From assembly GCA_018697195.1 (NCBI GenBank), contig CM031858.1, positions 128,926,593 to 128,990,592 on the forward strand: a stretch of DNA of 64,000 nt, written 5' to 3'. A program made the translations under genes and the position numbers. Positions 1 to 13,684 of the stretch are shown here, in pieces (the stretch's first letter is position 1; each line of letters starts with the position of its first letter). Below the pieces are notes generated by a model. It was not told the DNA's origin. It searched no databases and was given only the letters and a program-made list of their open reading frames with translations. The DNA comes from Certhia americana. Lineage: Eukaryota > Chordata > Aves > Passeriformes > Certhiidae.

Positions 1-1311
1 TTTAATTTCACATTTTTCTACTCTTTTCTTTTGAAAGCGGACTGTTTACTATGTTCTAGGCTATGTAGGGAAGTTATTACTTAAGAGATGAAGTCATAAT
101 CATGAATTCCACATGCTGGCAGGTTTGACCAAGGGAATAGCATGATATGTGGATTTTCCCAAGGGAAAAAATCCTAATTTGCTTTTAAGACCTCAAATGA
201 AGTTAGAAATCAACGTAATTAACAGTGGGAAAGCAGTTTTTATTTGAAAATCCGTGGAATTTGGCTGTTCCCAAAGCCACCTTCAGCTTCTTTACTAGTT
301 TCCCCTTCCAAAGAGAACCATGTGACAAGCAAAACCCAATTAAACATGTATTTTGAATATGGAAACAAATGGAGAGCAAGAGTTACTAATGTTATACCTA
401 CACCTACATTAAACTTCCTTTTAACACAGACCCAAGTAAAGGGGCATCCACTGCTGTCAGGTACGGGTTTGTGAAGATACAAGCAAAGATTGTGAAGTCA
501 CCCCTCAGCCTTAGTGGTAAACAGTGTTGTCAGTCTCTGCTCCAAATGAAATCAATGGCAACTGCAGCTGCTCAGAACAGATGTAAATTAGAGCACCACA
601 ACAGCATCTTTCCCAGTACATCCAATTATTGCTGAAGGAAATACATGGGAGACAATAATGTCTGGCACAGAGAGGACTTTACTGGGAGGAAAAATAATCC
701 TGGGCCACATTTCACAGTTCGCATGTAAAAGGGCAGCCCAAGCTGACAGACATAGGTAAGAAAGAGCTGAAATTTTCATTAAGCCATACCATCACACAGA
801 GATAACTTATCAATAAAGTGACTTAAGTAGCAGCAGTGCCTCATTGGCTTCATAACTGTTTGGTTCAATGATACTGAGAAAGGGTTTTGCACTGCATAAC
901 TGCAGTGCAAACATACTCAGCTCACCCTTTTAACCACTGGCACCATATATACAGGGCTCTCTTGTCATCCAACTAAACTAGGCAAGTCAAACCATATTTT
1001 ACTACATTACAGGATTCAAGGTATGTCTGCATTAGGGGTACTGCCAATATAGAATGAAAACCCTCTCACACCACTACAACATAACAATACTGGCAAAAAT
1101 ACTCAAGGCCATACCTGGTAGGGAACAGCTGCCACTTATGGGAAGCCAGTCAGGCTACTCATGTTAGCTCTGTCAGCAAGAGCTGGTGCTTCACTCTTGC
1201 ATGTTTGGTATTCCTTAAGTATGATGTATGCAGTGCATGTGACATACTCATTTATAAAATAAACACATCAAGCAAGGAAGAGGGAAAAGAACAGAAAAAA
1301 TACTTGCTTAC
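1..1311 (-). other. Intron 3 of RUNX1T1 (start only)
   Basis: Sequence after the exon 3 donor, running out of the window. No further RUNX1T1 exon is visible: the residues that should follow exon 3 in NHR1 do not appear in any minus-strand frame. No recognisable repeat. Confidence 0.8.
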
Positions 1312-1553
1312 CACAAGTCCTAGCACAAGGGTACGCACTCTCTCCCCAATCTCTGGTGAAATGTCATTGCCAAACTGCTGTAAGGTTGTAAGAAATCTCT
1401 TCAGTTTGCTGAGCTGCCTAGCTCCACAAGCTGGCGGTAACTGCTGGTTAGCCAGAGAAGAGGAAGAGGAAGAGGATGGCCCATTGCTAAAGCCATTAGG
1501 AGGAGATGGAGCTCCATTTAATGCTGTTGGTGAATGGCTAGTGCCATTGGTTA
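1312..1553 (-). CDS. RUNX1T1: RUNX1T1 exon 3: Ser/Pro-rich linker and start of NHR1/TAFH domain
   Basis: The exon is 242 nt. It starts after a pyrimidine-rich acceptor ending CAG (1556-1554) and ends at a GTAAGC donor (1311-1306). It completes a split Leu codon (T from exon 2 plus TA) and then encodes 80 residues, residues 77-156 in the 1b form. They begin [18 protein letters not shown], continue with a run of seven Ser, and end in the helix [20 protein letters not shown] followed by [11 protein letters not shown]. From about residue 120 this is the beginning of NHR1 (TAFH/eTAFH), the four-helix domain that binds E-proteins and other activators. The next residues, which continue NHR1, come from an exon outside the window. 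The exon is asymmetric (phase in differs from phase out), so skipping it would break the frame. No frameshift or stop is seen, and the residues match human MTG8 as I remember it. Confidence 0.97.
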
Positions 1554-4500
1554 CTGAAAGACAAAGAGACAGAGGATAAAACAAAGATTGGGGTTGGGGA
1601 AGAGATAGAGAGAAAAAGGAGACAGACGGGAAAATCCATCAGCTTATGTTTTCTGCACTTGACCTCAGAATTAATTAAGGTGCACAATCAAAGATAATTA
1701 GCCTTTAGACAGAGCCACAGTCTGCAGTTCATATCTATTTCCCAGTAGCTGGTGCTGAACGTCATAAGAATTGAAAATAACAGCAGCTGCCTCTCACACA
1801 GCCCCTTCAAAATGCTCCTGGACCTGAAAAGCATCATTTGAATACTAGCCTTTTGTCAGAGGATTTTAAAAAAAGAGAGAGGGAAATGGAGAGAGAAAAA
1901 GTATGAGCGTATGTATGATGGAAGACCAAAAAAAAAAAAAAAAGAAAAGGTTCTTTGGGGTAGGAAAAAACGTGCAGACATATTTCATGAAGCCTCAGTT
2001 TATCTCTGAATATTTTTACTTGTGTTTTGTACACACAACTGACAGCTGTGTTTATAAAACAGGACTTTCACGTTTTAACCTTACATCACCCAATGAGAAG
2101 GTTATTTTTCCAATACAGATTTCCTAGCTGCTAACATATGGAACACAAAAAGTTGTCTTGTGCAGGTAAAAATGCTGCCAATGCTCCCTGTGTCCTGAAG
2201 CCTTGAAGTAAGGGCATGAAGCTAGACTTCAGAAGACTTCTCAGAGACCATGAGCATATCTCTCTGCTTTCACGTGCCAGCACCTTATCTCTAAAAAGAG
2301 TAAGAGAGCATCTCCTTCCTGTTGCAAGGTTGCTGTGAGAACAGCTGTCTGAAGTACTAAGCATTCAAAATGTATGGCAACAAGATGCATGCAGACATAC
2401 TGAAGACAATAGTGAGTTTTTGGCAGTGATTTCAGTTTGATTCTTATCCACACTCCAGAAGAGAGCAGAGAATCAAACTCAGGACATCCTCTTCCACTCA
2501 GGTTAGTTGGAACAGCAATACTCAAAACACATGCCACTGAGGTTGAGTCTGATTTGCTAAAATGACAGCAAATAGCAAAAAAAAGGATGGCTCCTTAGAA
2601 GTACAAGTGTACCAGTGCACTGGCAAGTGTGGGCACGCAGGATGTGTACCCAGAGCAGCTGCACTCAATGGTCCACCACCCTGGAGAAATTGTCTGATAA
2701 TTCTTTCGAGTGTCACTCAGAACCCATCCCAAAAAACCATCAAAAATCAGAACTTGTCTACAATCAGAAATACCTAAGAGTATTAAACTTATTTCTCATT
2801 TAAAAGCACAACCACGGTAAGCTAGCAACTTCCAATACTTTCAATGTTTCCCAATGACCAGACTCTCTGAAGCAAAACATGCCATTGTCATCTCATTTTC
2901 TTCATCGATTGTCCTTATCTTTAACCATGAAGTCCTTTTTCAGGGTGGACACCTACTACCAGATACCACCCTATTACCATACTTAAATCACTGCCACAAA
3001 CCTTTGAAGGAGTTTTTGCTGCCCTAGTCACTGCCTTCCAGAGGCACTACAGAAAAAGCTATGTGAATTGATATCTAGCCTCTGCTTGTGTTTTATCCTA
3101 GTTTTTGATTACCTATTCTGTCTGCGTGGGCTAGTAAGAACAAGGATTGGAAAAAGCAGAAATAGAAAGAAGCTGGCCTCAGCAAGTTCAGCTCCCTGTG
3201 AGGCTCCAGGCCATGCTCTGAGTGCTGCAGTGGGGTGAGCTATCTGAATTAACAAATACATTGTGATTGCAAGGAACTCACATAGCCAAAAGTCACCCTA
3301 CTTAGTAAATGAAGACTGGGGAGAATAGAGACATGTCCTGCTGATCTACCCTGACACCACCCAACAACTCTGTCAGCAGTAAGGGGCTGCTCTAGGCAGA
3401 GGGTGCTGGGGCTATGATGAAGAAAGCAGAGAAGTGTGGAGTTCATTACCCAGGATAGATACAGGGAGAAGAAAGGCTGATAAAGATCCCTCTCACAACA
3501 AAAGAAATATAGAAATAGTCACATTATTTCAGTGCTTTCCTTATAATATCTGAATTTTCCAACTAGCAAAGGTGTGCATAATTTCTAAAACAAAACCATG
3601 TTGCTAATCCAAAAGAATTAAGCATTTAAAATTTGAAACTACAACATGTCAAGAATTTTAAATTATCTAAACCAAAGAAAACAAATATATTCTAGACCCG
3701 AAAACAAGTCAGGTCTTTCTGGCCTGCAGGCATTCCTGTTGTAGTAATGACAAAAGTGACTGTTTATTGTACAAGCTGGAACAGCAAAGGCCAAACTCCA
3801 AAATCTGACAGGGCAAAAGCAAATAAAATCAGGGGTTTTTATACTTTTAGTCTTCAAATAAGGAGCCCCAAAAATCAAGCTGTGGTTTACACACCTTCCA
3901 AAATGCTGAACTCAATCAAATAAACATCCAGAAGCCTTGTGAGGACTGTAAATATGATTAAAGAGCATTGTCATATTACTTTTATGATTGCCAAAGATCA
4001 TCCTGGCAGGGCATCACACTGGAAAGCCTAATCTGCAAGAACCTGGTCCTGCAAAAAGGTAGAAGCAATTTAACTTCGGACTGAAGCAGCTCCAGTGTTA
4101 AGCTCCATCCAGAATGATTCAGGTGTTGGAGTTAAGCAAAACAGACAAATCTTTGCAGGATCAGGGTCACTGGGTTAAATGTGAGTTTATGTGAATATCT
4201 GAACCCTCCTCACTGTTTAAGTTCAACATAAATTGTCAGGACAGGGTTCCCTGGGATAAGTAGTACAAAGGCCTCCAGCTCGCCTTCTGCACAGAGGTGA
4301 ATTTTAAATAAGGCATTTAACAAAGAGAAAGGGACTAAAAAAGACACAGGCAAGACAAATAGAAGATGCAGCCTTCATTCTGTTTAGGCATATGTATTCT
4401 ACTGTTCTAAAAATGTTTTATTTAAAACGTGAAATGTAAACACATTCTCATGTTTATACTATTACAAGGCAGTATAAGAGACCAAAAAATTTGCAGCTAA

Positions 4501-5239
4501 ATCTTAGTATGAGAAATGTGGATCATTTCATGGCTGTGAAAAGAATAGTCCAGACAACGTGCCAGATTCAAATCTCAGTTATGCTGGTATGAATGCAGCA
4601 TACATCAAGACCAGAAGAGCTTGTTATATATTTACATCAGTAAGCTGAGACAGAGATGCAGCCCTAAGTGATTTAGAGAAGTGGTAACAGACTAGAAACC
4701 TCTAGATAAAAATTATGAAAGTACTTTAATTTTGTTTTTATATCAATATTAACTAGACATTATATAGCACTGAAATCAGAATTCTTCACTGAAACATAAG
4801 CAGCAGGAAGATTAGTATTTTTTCGTTATGAACTATCTCCACTTTAAAACAAAAAACAAATAAACAAACTCCCGGAAGTTTCTATACAAAAGGGATGGGA
4901 TCATTTAAACAACATAATGGCATGTAAGAGAAGTAGGTTTTCTGTCCTTCTCACAAGAGGACTAACCCTGAGCATTAAGTACGTGGGAAGCCAGTGCTCA
5001 CTGTTCTTTGACACTGCAACCAAGTGTCAATGAAATAACAACACAACTCTGAGCTGAATGTCTTAATACCTTAAAGATGCATTAATCTGTTGTGAAATTT
5101 ATTTTGCTTAATTACTTTATCCCAATACAATCAAATGCTGCTCCTGCCACTTCATGCACATCTCCCTTCATCTATTTTGCTTTCTGACACACAGAATAGA
5201 AAGAAGATGGAAGAAAAGGAAGAAAATAAGACTAATTAC
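1554..5239 (-). other. Intron 2 of RUNX1T1
   Basis: The full intron is 3,686 bp, with donor GTAATT at the 5239 end and acceptor CAG at 1556-1554. It holds a GA-rich stretch (1868-1897) and a poly(A) of about 17 at 1928-1944. No coding or known mobile sequence otherwise. Confidence 0.9.
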
Positions 5240-5377
5240 ACGTTGTGGGCGTAAATGAACTGGTTCTTGGAGCTCCTTGGGTAGTGGGAGGAGGTGGCAT
5301 GGTTGGAGGCGTCAGCCTGGATTGTGTCTTCACATCCACAGGTGAGTCTGGCATTGTGGAATGCTTCTCAGTGCGAT
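5240..5377 (-). CDS. RUNX1T1: RUNX1T1 exon 2: N-terminal Pro-rich segment, common to 1a and 1b forms
   Basis: The exon is 138 nt. The acceptor TTGCAG lies at 5383-5378. The exon starts with AT, which completes an Asp codon with the terminal G of exon 1a or 1b. It encodes [18 protein letters not shown], a PP/PPPP-containing stretch, and ends SSFTPTT plus the first base of a Leu codon. This is the exon to which RUNX1 exon 5 is joined in the human RUNX1-RUNX1T1 leukaemia fusion. The segment is low-complexity and Ser/Thr/Pro-rich, presumably disordered, preceding the NHR1 domain. The donor is T|GTAATT (5239-5234), weaker than the other donors of the gene here. Entry and exit phase are the same (each boundary lies one base into a codon), so the exon could be skipped without a frameshift. 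A second in-frame Met (MPDSP) lies inside it. Confidence 0.97.
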
Positions 5378-8300
5378 CTGCAACACACACCACAGGAACA
5401 CACTGGTTTATTTCCCCGAGCACACCCCATCTGACAAAACCTTAAAAGCTAATGCAAGAAGTGAGCCATTTCAGCATCTGCTGTGAAAGATTACACCTGA
5501 TTATCTACTCCAGTGTGCTCTTCCCAAATTGCATCATCTAAACCTTACTTAAGAAGGTGCAACACAGATGTTAAGACCTCATTTGTAGCAGTGCTGCATT
5601 ATCTTTTGTTTTTATTTCTAGCATGTGCAGATGCTACCTCCCAAGCTCTCCTGGAGTTGCAATAATGCCACCTCCCTTCAAGGCTCTTGTGTTAGACAGG
5701 AGGAAAAAATAGATGAAGGGACAGGAAGATAATAAATCCCCCTTATGACATCTCTTCCAAAACTAAAACCTGAAATTCTTTAGTACAGGTAAGATATTGG
5801 GTGGAATATTTGTTGAAGGCAGCTCTCTTCATGTCTCTTCTTTGTATCACCTGCTGCCTTCTCCATTGCTTCTCTCTGTAATCTTATGTTAAACTTATGC
5901 TAAATACACAAACCCCCTGAATCACTTTACCACAGTGCTCCTGGTTATTCTCATATTCACCGAAAAATAAATACAACATGCCAAAATGGTATGTCAATCA
6001 TCTTACTTCATACAATTATTTTCAAATAAGCATGTACGTTTGCACCTTCACATATTAAGAACAACCTTTTTTTTAATGTTCAAACCCTGCAAGATAAGCA
6101 GGAACATACCTCCCAAAGAAAACAAAACAAACATAAGGCAAAACCAGGAAGAAAACTTAACACTTCTCTTGCAACTGAAGATCTAAATATACAACACACA
6201 TGATATAAAAGCTACAGAAGTGCACTCTTTTTCCCAACATCTTTTTGAATGACACCACCTTAAGTTGTTTTTTTTAAACTATCCAAGTCCATATGTTCCA
6301 TTTATTAAGAATGGGCAAAACACAGCAAAATTTACCAGCTGAAGGCAAAATTAAAGCTTTCTCACTCATGCCAGGAGTTTAACAAGCCATCTTGAAAAAA
6401 GATGAGTACAATGATGTTTAGCTTTCAATGGGAGTAAGTCAGATTTTTCAGTCCCTTCTTTAGGGAGTTGAGGATATTTATTTACACACAACCCAACAGA
6501 AGTCTTCCTGAGCTCCACAAAACTATTCTGTAAAGCAAGTTAGTGTCACTGCTAATGGGCAAGCATATACATCTGTGATTTTAATTCAAGACCTATCACA
6601 TTCCAGAAATTCTGTCACTTCACTGTGACACAATTCCTTGTTCTTACTAACAACATTCTAACTTCAATGAAATAATTGTATCTGAAATTTGCTCTGGGAG
6701 AAATAATAGAAATTCAGAGCCTCAAAACACCTAATTATCAAAAAACTTAAATATGAGGAAGTTATGTTTAAAAAAAGGAAGGGGGGGGAGGCAAAAAAAC
6801 CCAAAACAGCCCCCACATCCCCCCAAAAATTAATTGTTCCCCAACACATAACAGATACCAATCTTTCTCTGTCTGAAATTGAAGAAAGTGAGGAAGCAGT
6901 AAGTCCCAGAGGTGCAGTGTGTCAGGTACTGCAATTATAAAAGCCATCTTCAACCTTTGTTGAAATGCCTACAGGCAATGTTTCAGCTCTCAGGAAAAGG
7001 GGCTAATTTCATATAGATTTTAGGGACAAGTTTGGGGAAGATGAGCAGTGAAACATCCCCAGAATAGGATGGGGGGAATAGAGATACAATTTTATAGGAT
7101 CTGTAGTGTTGATCTAAGGTTAGTAAACCTCAGCCGTGGAGGGAAGAGTAGCCACAATGATTACCTTAAATATTAAGATTGTTATACAGGTAAGTGAGGG
7201 ATGATTTGCAAATCAAGCAACAGCAAATTATTACATGCGGGAAAACAATAAACAGGTTTCTAAACAAATTCTATACGAACTTCCTTTCCATATCACTATA
7301 CTAAAATAGTTAAATATCTATCTTCAATCAACCATTAATTTATTACAAAGAACTATGAAAACTCGTCTTGAAACGTTAATTGCTTCCTTAATAGCCGAAT
7401 TCATCTTGCACTCACCTCAACCAACCTCAGCAACAAGGGAATAAATAGCTTTCAGCTCATGTTGCAACAGAGGGAAAGAGGCACAGCAGTGAGCCCAAGC
7501 CCTCCTAAATAAAGGCAAATATTTCTCCCATGCCAAGAAAGGAGAGAGAAAGGGAGGCTTGCCAGAGCTGGTGGGGAGATAACAGTGGGAACTGCTGGTC
7601 CATCTGGTTTTCATTCTGCTAACACTCACATTGAACTGTTAAGGAAGGCAGTCCAGGTACACAGATTTGAAGCATGTGGGAGCGCAGACACAGGCACAGA
7701 GGAGATGGAGGTGGGTGGAAGGAGTGAGAGAAATCGAGCTCCTCTAACAGACTGCTGCTCGCTGCAAGCAGGCACAACCTGTATCCTCCAATTCAGCTGG
7801 TGAAACTAAAAGCAATCCTGAGCTGTAACCAACCACACGGCTCCCGCTCCCTCCCTTCCCTTTACTGCATTTCAAAGTTCAGGTTTGATCAGAAACGCGC
7901 TCACATCAGAGAGGGAGACTTTCCCAAAAAGCTGGCAAATGTTTTGCTACTTAAATTGAACACGGTAGTGGGAAATAGTGCGTTGGTTTTGCCCTCAAAA
8001 TTCAGGTTGCCACTCTATCATGATCCAAATGGTTTTTACTACCTCCAACAGTTTGCCACCCAGTCTGCAGATTGCTGAACTTATCCACAGACCCCCATAC
8101 TTCTCATCTAAATTTTGTAACATTAGATTTGATTTTCCCAATTACCTTTCTTTGGACCTCTTAGCTGTAAACAAAAACATGCTTTACATACCACTTACCT
8201 ATTTGTTACCTCTCTCTGTCCCTTGCAAAGCCCTAAACTCTACTCTTCTACTGTATGATCACAGACAGGCAGATTTCTCTCTGACTGTCTGTAAGTTCCT

Positions 8301-11300
8301 AGTCCTGCCTTCTTTAAGGAGATATTAAGGGTCCTTTTGAGCACACCCCAAAACATTTCTTACCAGAGCACAAGATTATTTTGTCAGAACAGAGATTCTC
8401 CGTGGGGGCAGGGAAAAAGGGCGTTTGAAGAAGCACAATGCAAAATGCAAAGCTCTTCCACATGCTTGGAAGACGCCATCACACCACCCAGGAAAACAGC
8501 CTTTACAACTCTCTATTCCACCTCTTTAATAACAAAATCCCTGTGGGAGCCATTCTGCTCTTACTGCTTCTGTTTACCTGTTCCTTACCTTTTCATACAG
8601 CTCCCTGAATTCTTAGGGACTTATGGGACTGGGAACACCTAGATGTCTACAGCACCCACCACTGTTCCACCATCCACAGCCCCAGAGAACCTCAGCAGCT
8701 CTAAGACAGATCACTCAGGGGATGAAGTGGTGATGGAGAGCCACAAATCAGAGCCACCATAGATAAAAGTGTTAACAGTTCTTGTGATCTGAACTCCTAA
8801 AGCTTTTGGTGTCTGACACTTAGCCTATAACTCCAGCTTCTACAAATCATTATTAATTTTTTAATTAATAAAAACAATATAATAACAACCAACACTTTTT
8901 ACTATAATGGTTGAAAAATAGCCTGATGATATGAAAGCTAAAGACAAAATGGTATTTAAATCATATTCACAAGCCAATTTCCTTCAAGACATGATACTTC
9001 ATATGGCAAGACTGTTAATGTATGGACATTCTTCATACAAACTCTCAGTGGATATTCTGCTATTTGTACATTCAGAGGTAATGAGGCTTTGGTAGGGGGA
9101 GAAAGAAATCCTCAAGAGGAGAAACTCTAATTTTAACATATCAAAACCTGCAGGGTTAAGATTTCAGGTACATTTGCTCCAGTTTTACAATACAGTGACA
9201 TAGATATTGAATTTTGTCTAAAATTTGAATTAACTTTCACCATGTTTTACAATTCAAAATGTTTCCCATTGCTCAATTTCTTGAATTCAAGAACATATTT
9301 ATGCTCTTGAATCAAACCAAACTCCCCACTTGCAAAGCTAGTTCCGGCTGTCTTTTTCTTCAGATGGACCCTGACGTATCAAACAATAATCCTGAATTAG
9401 GAGGGACACACCAGGAAGTTTCATATAGGCAGCATCCCACAGCATCCCGCATTTAAAAGCATAGCCTGTATATACAGAGGGAGTAAATTGTTTCAGGTGC
9501 AACAATTTCTTCCACTGAATCCCTTTAAACAATGACAGACCTGTGCTCCTTAGCCCAGTTCAGATCAAATGGGACTGAAACCAGAGGTCCTCCAAACTGG
9601 AAGGAAAAGGAGACATCTGCAACTCATTCTGTAGTGTTCGCTGCAATCAGTTCAGGATGGAGAAAGATGGTGAAATAATGGTCTAGTCCTAATCCATACA
9701 CACAACCCTCTGGAGCAGTGAGAGACTTAGAATAAATTCAGAAAACATGTTTCAAGTATGCAGAGATCTATTGCATTTGCTTTGGATTATATTTTTTATT
9801 TAAAAACAAACCCAAGCAAAACATTTTGAAATACACATTCTTGAATCTACTTTACAGCATAGAGTGAAGAACTGTGATTTAACCACAGAAGTATTTTGCT
9901 TCGTTTAAAATTAAAGAATGTTGTAAAACCACCTTTAAATTACGGTATTTCTTCTGTGGATTTCTTGGTTCATGGAACTATACTGTTCTTGTTGTTCATT
10001 CAGTTTTTATCTCTATATTTAGCTGTTAGGTGAACACTGATATTTACTGTAAGCATAGTCAACTTCTGAACCAAACAAGGAAGAGACGAAGCATGCAGGA
10101 GCTGGAGCAAAGAGAGATGTGCCTGCATTCAAACTGATTTACTTTACTTCCTGTACCCTAAAAGATTTAGTCCATTTTTAAAACAAGGCGGTTTTTCATA
10201 AATGGCAACATTTCAGCTCACATGGCACACTTCCAAGTCTAACGCATCAAGGAAAGCTGATGTATGGAACAAAATATGGAATATATAAATACTTTACTGA
10301 TACCATTTCAATAGCCAATTCAATGTCAAGCATTTCTAGGAGTGGTGTGTTTTCAATTTCCTTTTTTAAATGAAAAAAAAATGTGGTATAATACGCTGTG
10401 GCATTTATTTTACTTTTAGTTAGCGCAAACAGTTCCAGATGTACACTCAGGCATGAAAGATTCTTAAAAGATGCTTTATATTGATTGTACAGTACTTTCC
10501 ACTTTGGTGCCAACATTTGAAAAATAAAAATAAAACTTGCTAAATTAAAAGAGTCCATTGTCTTGTTTCCTTAAAGTTCACAAAAAAGAGCAAGCCCTAC
10601 ATATGACACAAGGGATTAGAACCTGCCTCCACCACCCAAATAACAGGAATCAAGACCTAAATCTGAAGGATTTAATACTGATGGTTTCTTAGACGTGTTA
10701 GACTAACTTTCGTTATTTTGAGAGGGGTGGCAGGAAATTTGCAAGCAGGTAACCACAGACTGTGGGTCACCGTGGTGGTGAATCTGAAGTCAGACAACCA
10801 CAAGTCCAACCTAGGAGGACAAATTCCATGGTTCTTGGATCCAAAATGCTATCATGTTGCAACCAGTAAGAACTTCTCCTTCAGGTGTGGCCAAGCCACA
10901 CATTAGTGTGTGTAATAGGCAGTGTTTGTGGAGGCCCACAACTCCTGACCCTCAAACCTCCTGCTATGCTGAGCAGGACAATATTGCAACAAGGGTTGCC
11001 TTGGTTGAAAAGAATTCATTTAAGAATGCATGGTATAAGCCTGACGTATCTGATAAATCCCACCCACTGCATCCACTGAACCCCTGGGGAAACCTGCAAG
11101 TCATACAATGCAACCATAAAACATGACATGTGGACAATACCATGGCAGACCCTCTCCATGCCAGGCATGCCTGAGATTTGTTTGAGATTGGTACAGTCTT
11201 CATTCCATTCACCTCTGGGCCCTTTTGACTTCTTCTTGGTATATAAATAAGGACCTAAACCAAATGGATGGTTTTGTGCTACACACAATGATCTCAAACA

Positions 11301-13433
11301 GGCAAAATACAGACATAACTTTCTCTCAGCACCAGATGCAGTCATGTTATTGGCCTAGAAAGGAAACATCACTGGGTTTCCAGTTCCTCAGCAGAGAACT
11401 TTTACTTCCGGGTGATTTGCACGAATGCAGTGTCAGAGATTAGCTCAGACTCTGTCTTTTGTCACAGAACATTGCCTCTGCAAGATTTTTCCACCAGGAA
11501 TCAGAATCTGTGTGAACGGACTGATGGATATGAACAGCAGAGTTTTCAGATGACATAACATTTCAATGCTTCTTTAGCATGCTGGGTATGAAGCTCACAT
11601 ATTGAAGATGACCCTTTTGAAAGAGCAGTATCGCAATTTTGCTGCAGTCTTATCTTCATTCTCCTCTGCTCAGACAGTTGAACAATTCGTATCACCAGCT
11701 ATTCTTCAAATAAATGAAAGCACACTCAATTTACCCATTTATGCTCATTTAATATGCAATAGCTAGAAGAAATTCTGTACCCTGGGAGTTCACTGAAGTT
11801 ATCTGAGGCCAAGTTATAAGAGTTTTCTTCAGCTGTGCTAAAATAAGCCTCGAGCATAATACAATCTCCTCTGTCACCCAAAAGCTGAAAGGGATTTTTG
11901 TGCTACTGTCTCCCAATTTTGGTACAGCTTACAGATGATATAAAGCAGGTAAACAGCAAAAATGCTTTATGCCATGTTCTTTGTCCACAATGGTACCTTG
12001 ACTAGCTCTAACAATCATGATAATGAACCACAAATGCAGAAGCATTCTCTTTTATTTCAGTTCTCTATGGTGAGAGGTTCTGACTGGCAAAAAAAATTTG
12101 GTCCCACACTCATGGCTTAGGAGCTGAAGGCCAGATAATTACACATATTATAAAATAAGCAATGCATGAGTTCAGTCTCAGAATTAAGATAAAAATGTCA
12201 TGACTTGCTTTGCTTGGACATATTATTTTTTCCTGAAAGAAATAAACTTGTCTTACCATATAATTTCCTTTCTAAAGAGGGAGGGGAAATAGAAAAATAA
12301 ACTTTTCCCTCTCATTTAACAATCTGACATGTTTTCACAGTCTCAAAACTATCATAAATTCACTTTTAGTTATCTAATAAAAACTGTCTCATGTCAGAAT
12401 TGCACCTTTTTTTAAATGCTTCTTTTCTCCTTTGCCCTTTCTGGCTTTGCAAATTTTACCATGTATAATTGCTTGACTGCAGGAATGCAGGGAAGAACAC
12501 ATTTTAAATCTAGATCTGCTACCACCACAATGGCTTATGAAATACTTAGCAAGAACAGACAAGCAAAATAAGGGCCAAACTGTGGCAGCTGCCCTGAGTT
12601 TCCATAAGTCCCCAGGAAACAAAGTCTACAAGTTCCCTTGTCATGCATGAATACACAACAGCTGGCCTGTAATGAAGCTGAAGACAATGTGGATTTCTTC
12701 TAAATATCCCACCAAACATCATGAAAATTCCTCTATATATGAACTAATGTAGTTAATAAACAACAGTCCCATAATCAGTACTAAAATACTCTTTTCCAAT
12801 TTCCTAGATCTTTTCTTTTTGTTGACAAGCTATCCAACTAAGAACTGTGTGTTTTGAGTGGTTCTCTTGTGTTTCACATCACTGGAAATATTACTATTCC
12901 AAACCCAGCTCACTGAAACTGAGGTTCAAGTGAAGTGACAAAGTGGCATTCTCTGCCTCTGGCATGAAAAACTGAAGAACAGCTAGAGCAACCACTGGCC
13001 AAACTCACGCCCCAGCCTCCCCAACAAGCTACAGAGGTGACCATCCCTCTACATTAGAAATCAATCACTTTACTTGTATAGAGGAAATCTTCAGCATACT
13101 TTCAGATGTACTTTCCCAGAGGCTCCCTGACCACTAACATGTCTCCTTTCTGCACCATCATCCCTGGAAGGCCTACCCTTGTCAGAATTACACACTATTT
13201 GACAAACTACAGATGAAGACAGAGTGATATTTAAGAAACATAAATGTCATCAGAATCTAATTGGTATTGTTTGCATGCTCTTAAATGTTCTACCACACAC
13301 ATCACAGATCCTTCCCACCAAAGGTAAGATTTTTCTCTCACAACATCAACTGAAATTTCATAACTTGGTCTCCAGAAGTACCTTTGTATTTTTAATTGGA
13401 AGTTTGTGCAGTCTTAAATTAACAGTAAATAAC
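5378..13433 (-). other. Intron 1a, part nearest exon 2
   Basis: AT-rich intron without recognised genes. Small features only: a G run at 6781-6788 and A-rich stretches. The frame at 7978-8328 and others of similar size have no known domain and lack matching splice sites. Confidence 0.75.
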
Positions 13434-13684
13434 AGAATCATAGAAAGTCTTGGGTTGGATGGGGACCTTCAAGATCATCCTCTTCCAGCCCCCCTTGCAT
13501 TGACAGGGACACCTTTCACTAAACCAGGTTGCTCATAGCCTCATCCAACCTGGCCTTCTATCCAACTTCCAGGGATGAGGCACCCACAGATTCTCTGGGC
13601 AGCCTGTTCCAGTGCCTCATCATCCTCATAGTAAAGAACTTTTTCCTAATAACCAGTCTAAACATACTCTCAGTTTGAAATCAT
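13434..13684 (-). mobile_element. CR1 LINE fragment, 5'-truncated
   Basis: About 250 bp match the 3' untranslated tail of avian CR1 (chicken repeat 1) elements as I know them. Recognisable blocks on the plus strand include GGGTTGGATGGGGACCTTCA, CCAGGTTGCTCA, CCATCCAACCTGGCC-like text, CTTCCAGGGATGAGGCACCC, and CTGTTCCAGTGCCTCATCA. The element lies on the minus strand: its 3' end, with one ATTCTATGATT-type terminal repeat unit, is at 13434-13447. Only the tail is present, which is normal for CR1 because reverse transcription usually stops early. No coding part of the element remains. It inserted in the same orientation as RUNX1T1, in the intron before exon 2. Confidence 0.92.

Noticed and set aside
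1..1311. Search for the next RUNX1T1 exon (rest of NHR1)
   Set aside because: None of the minus-strand frames here carries the expected NHR1 continuation, so that exon lies outside the window.
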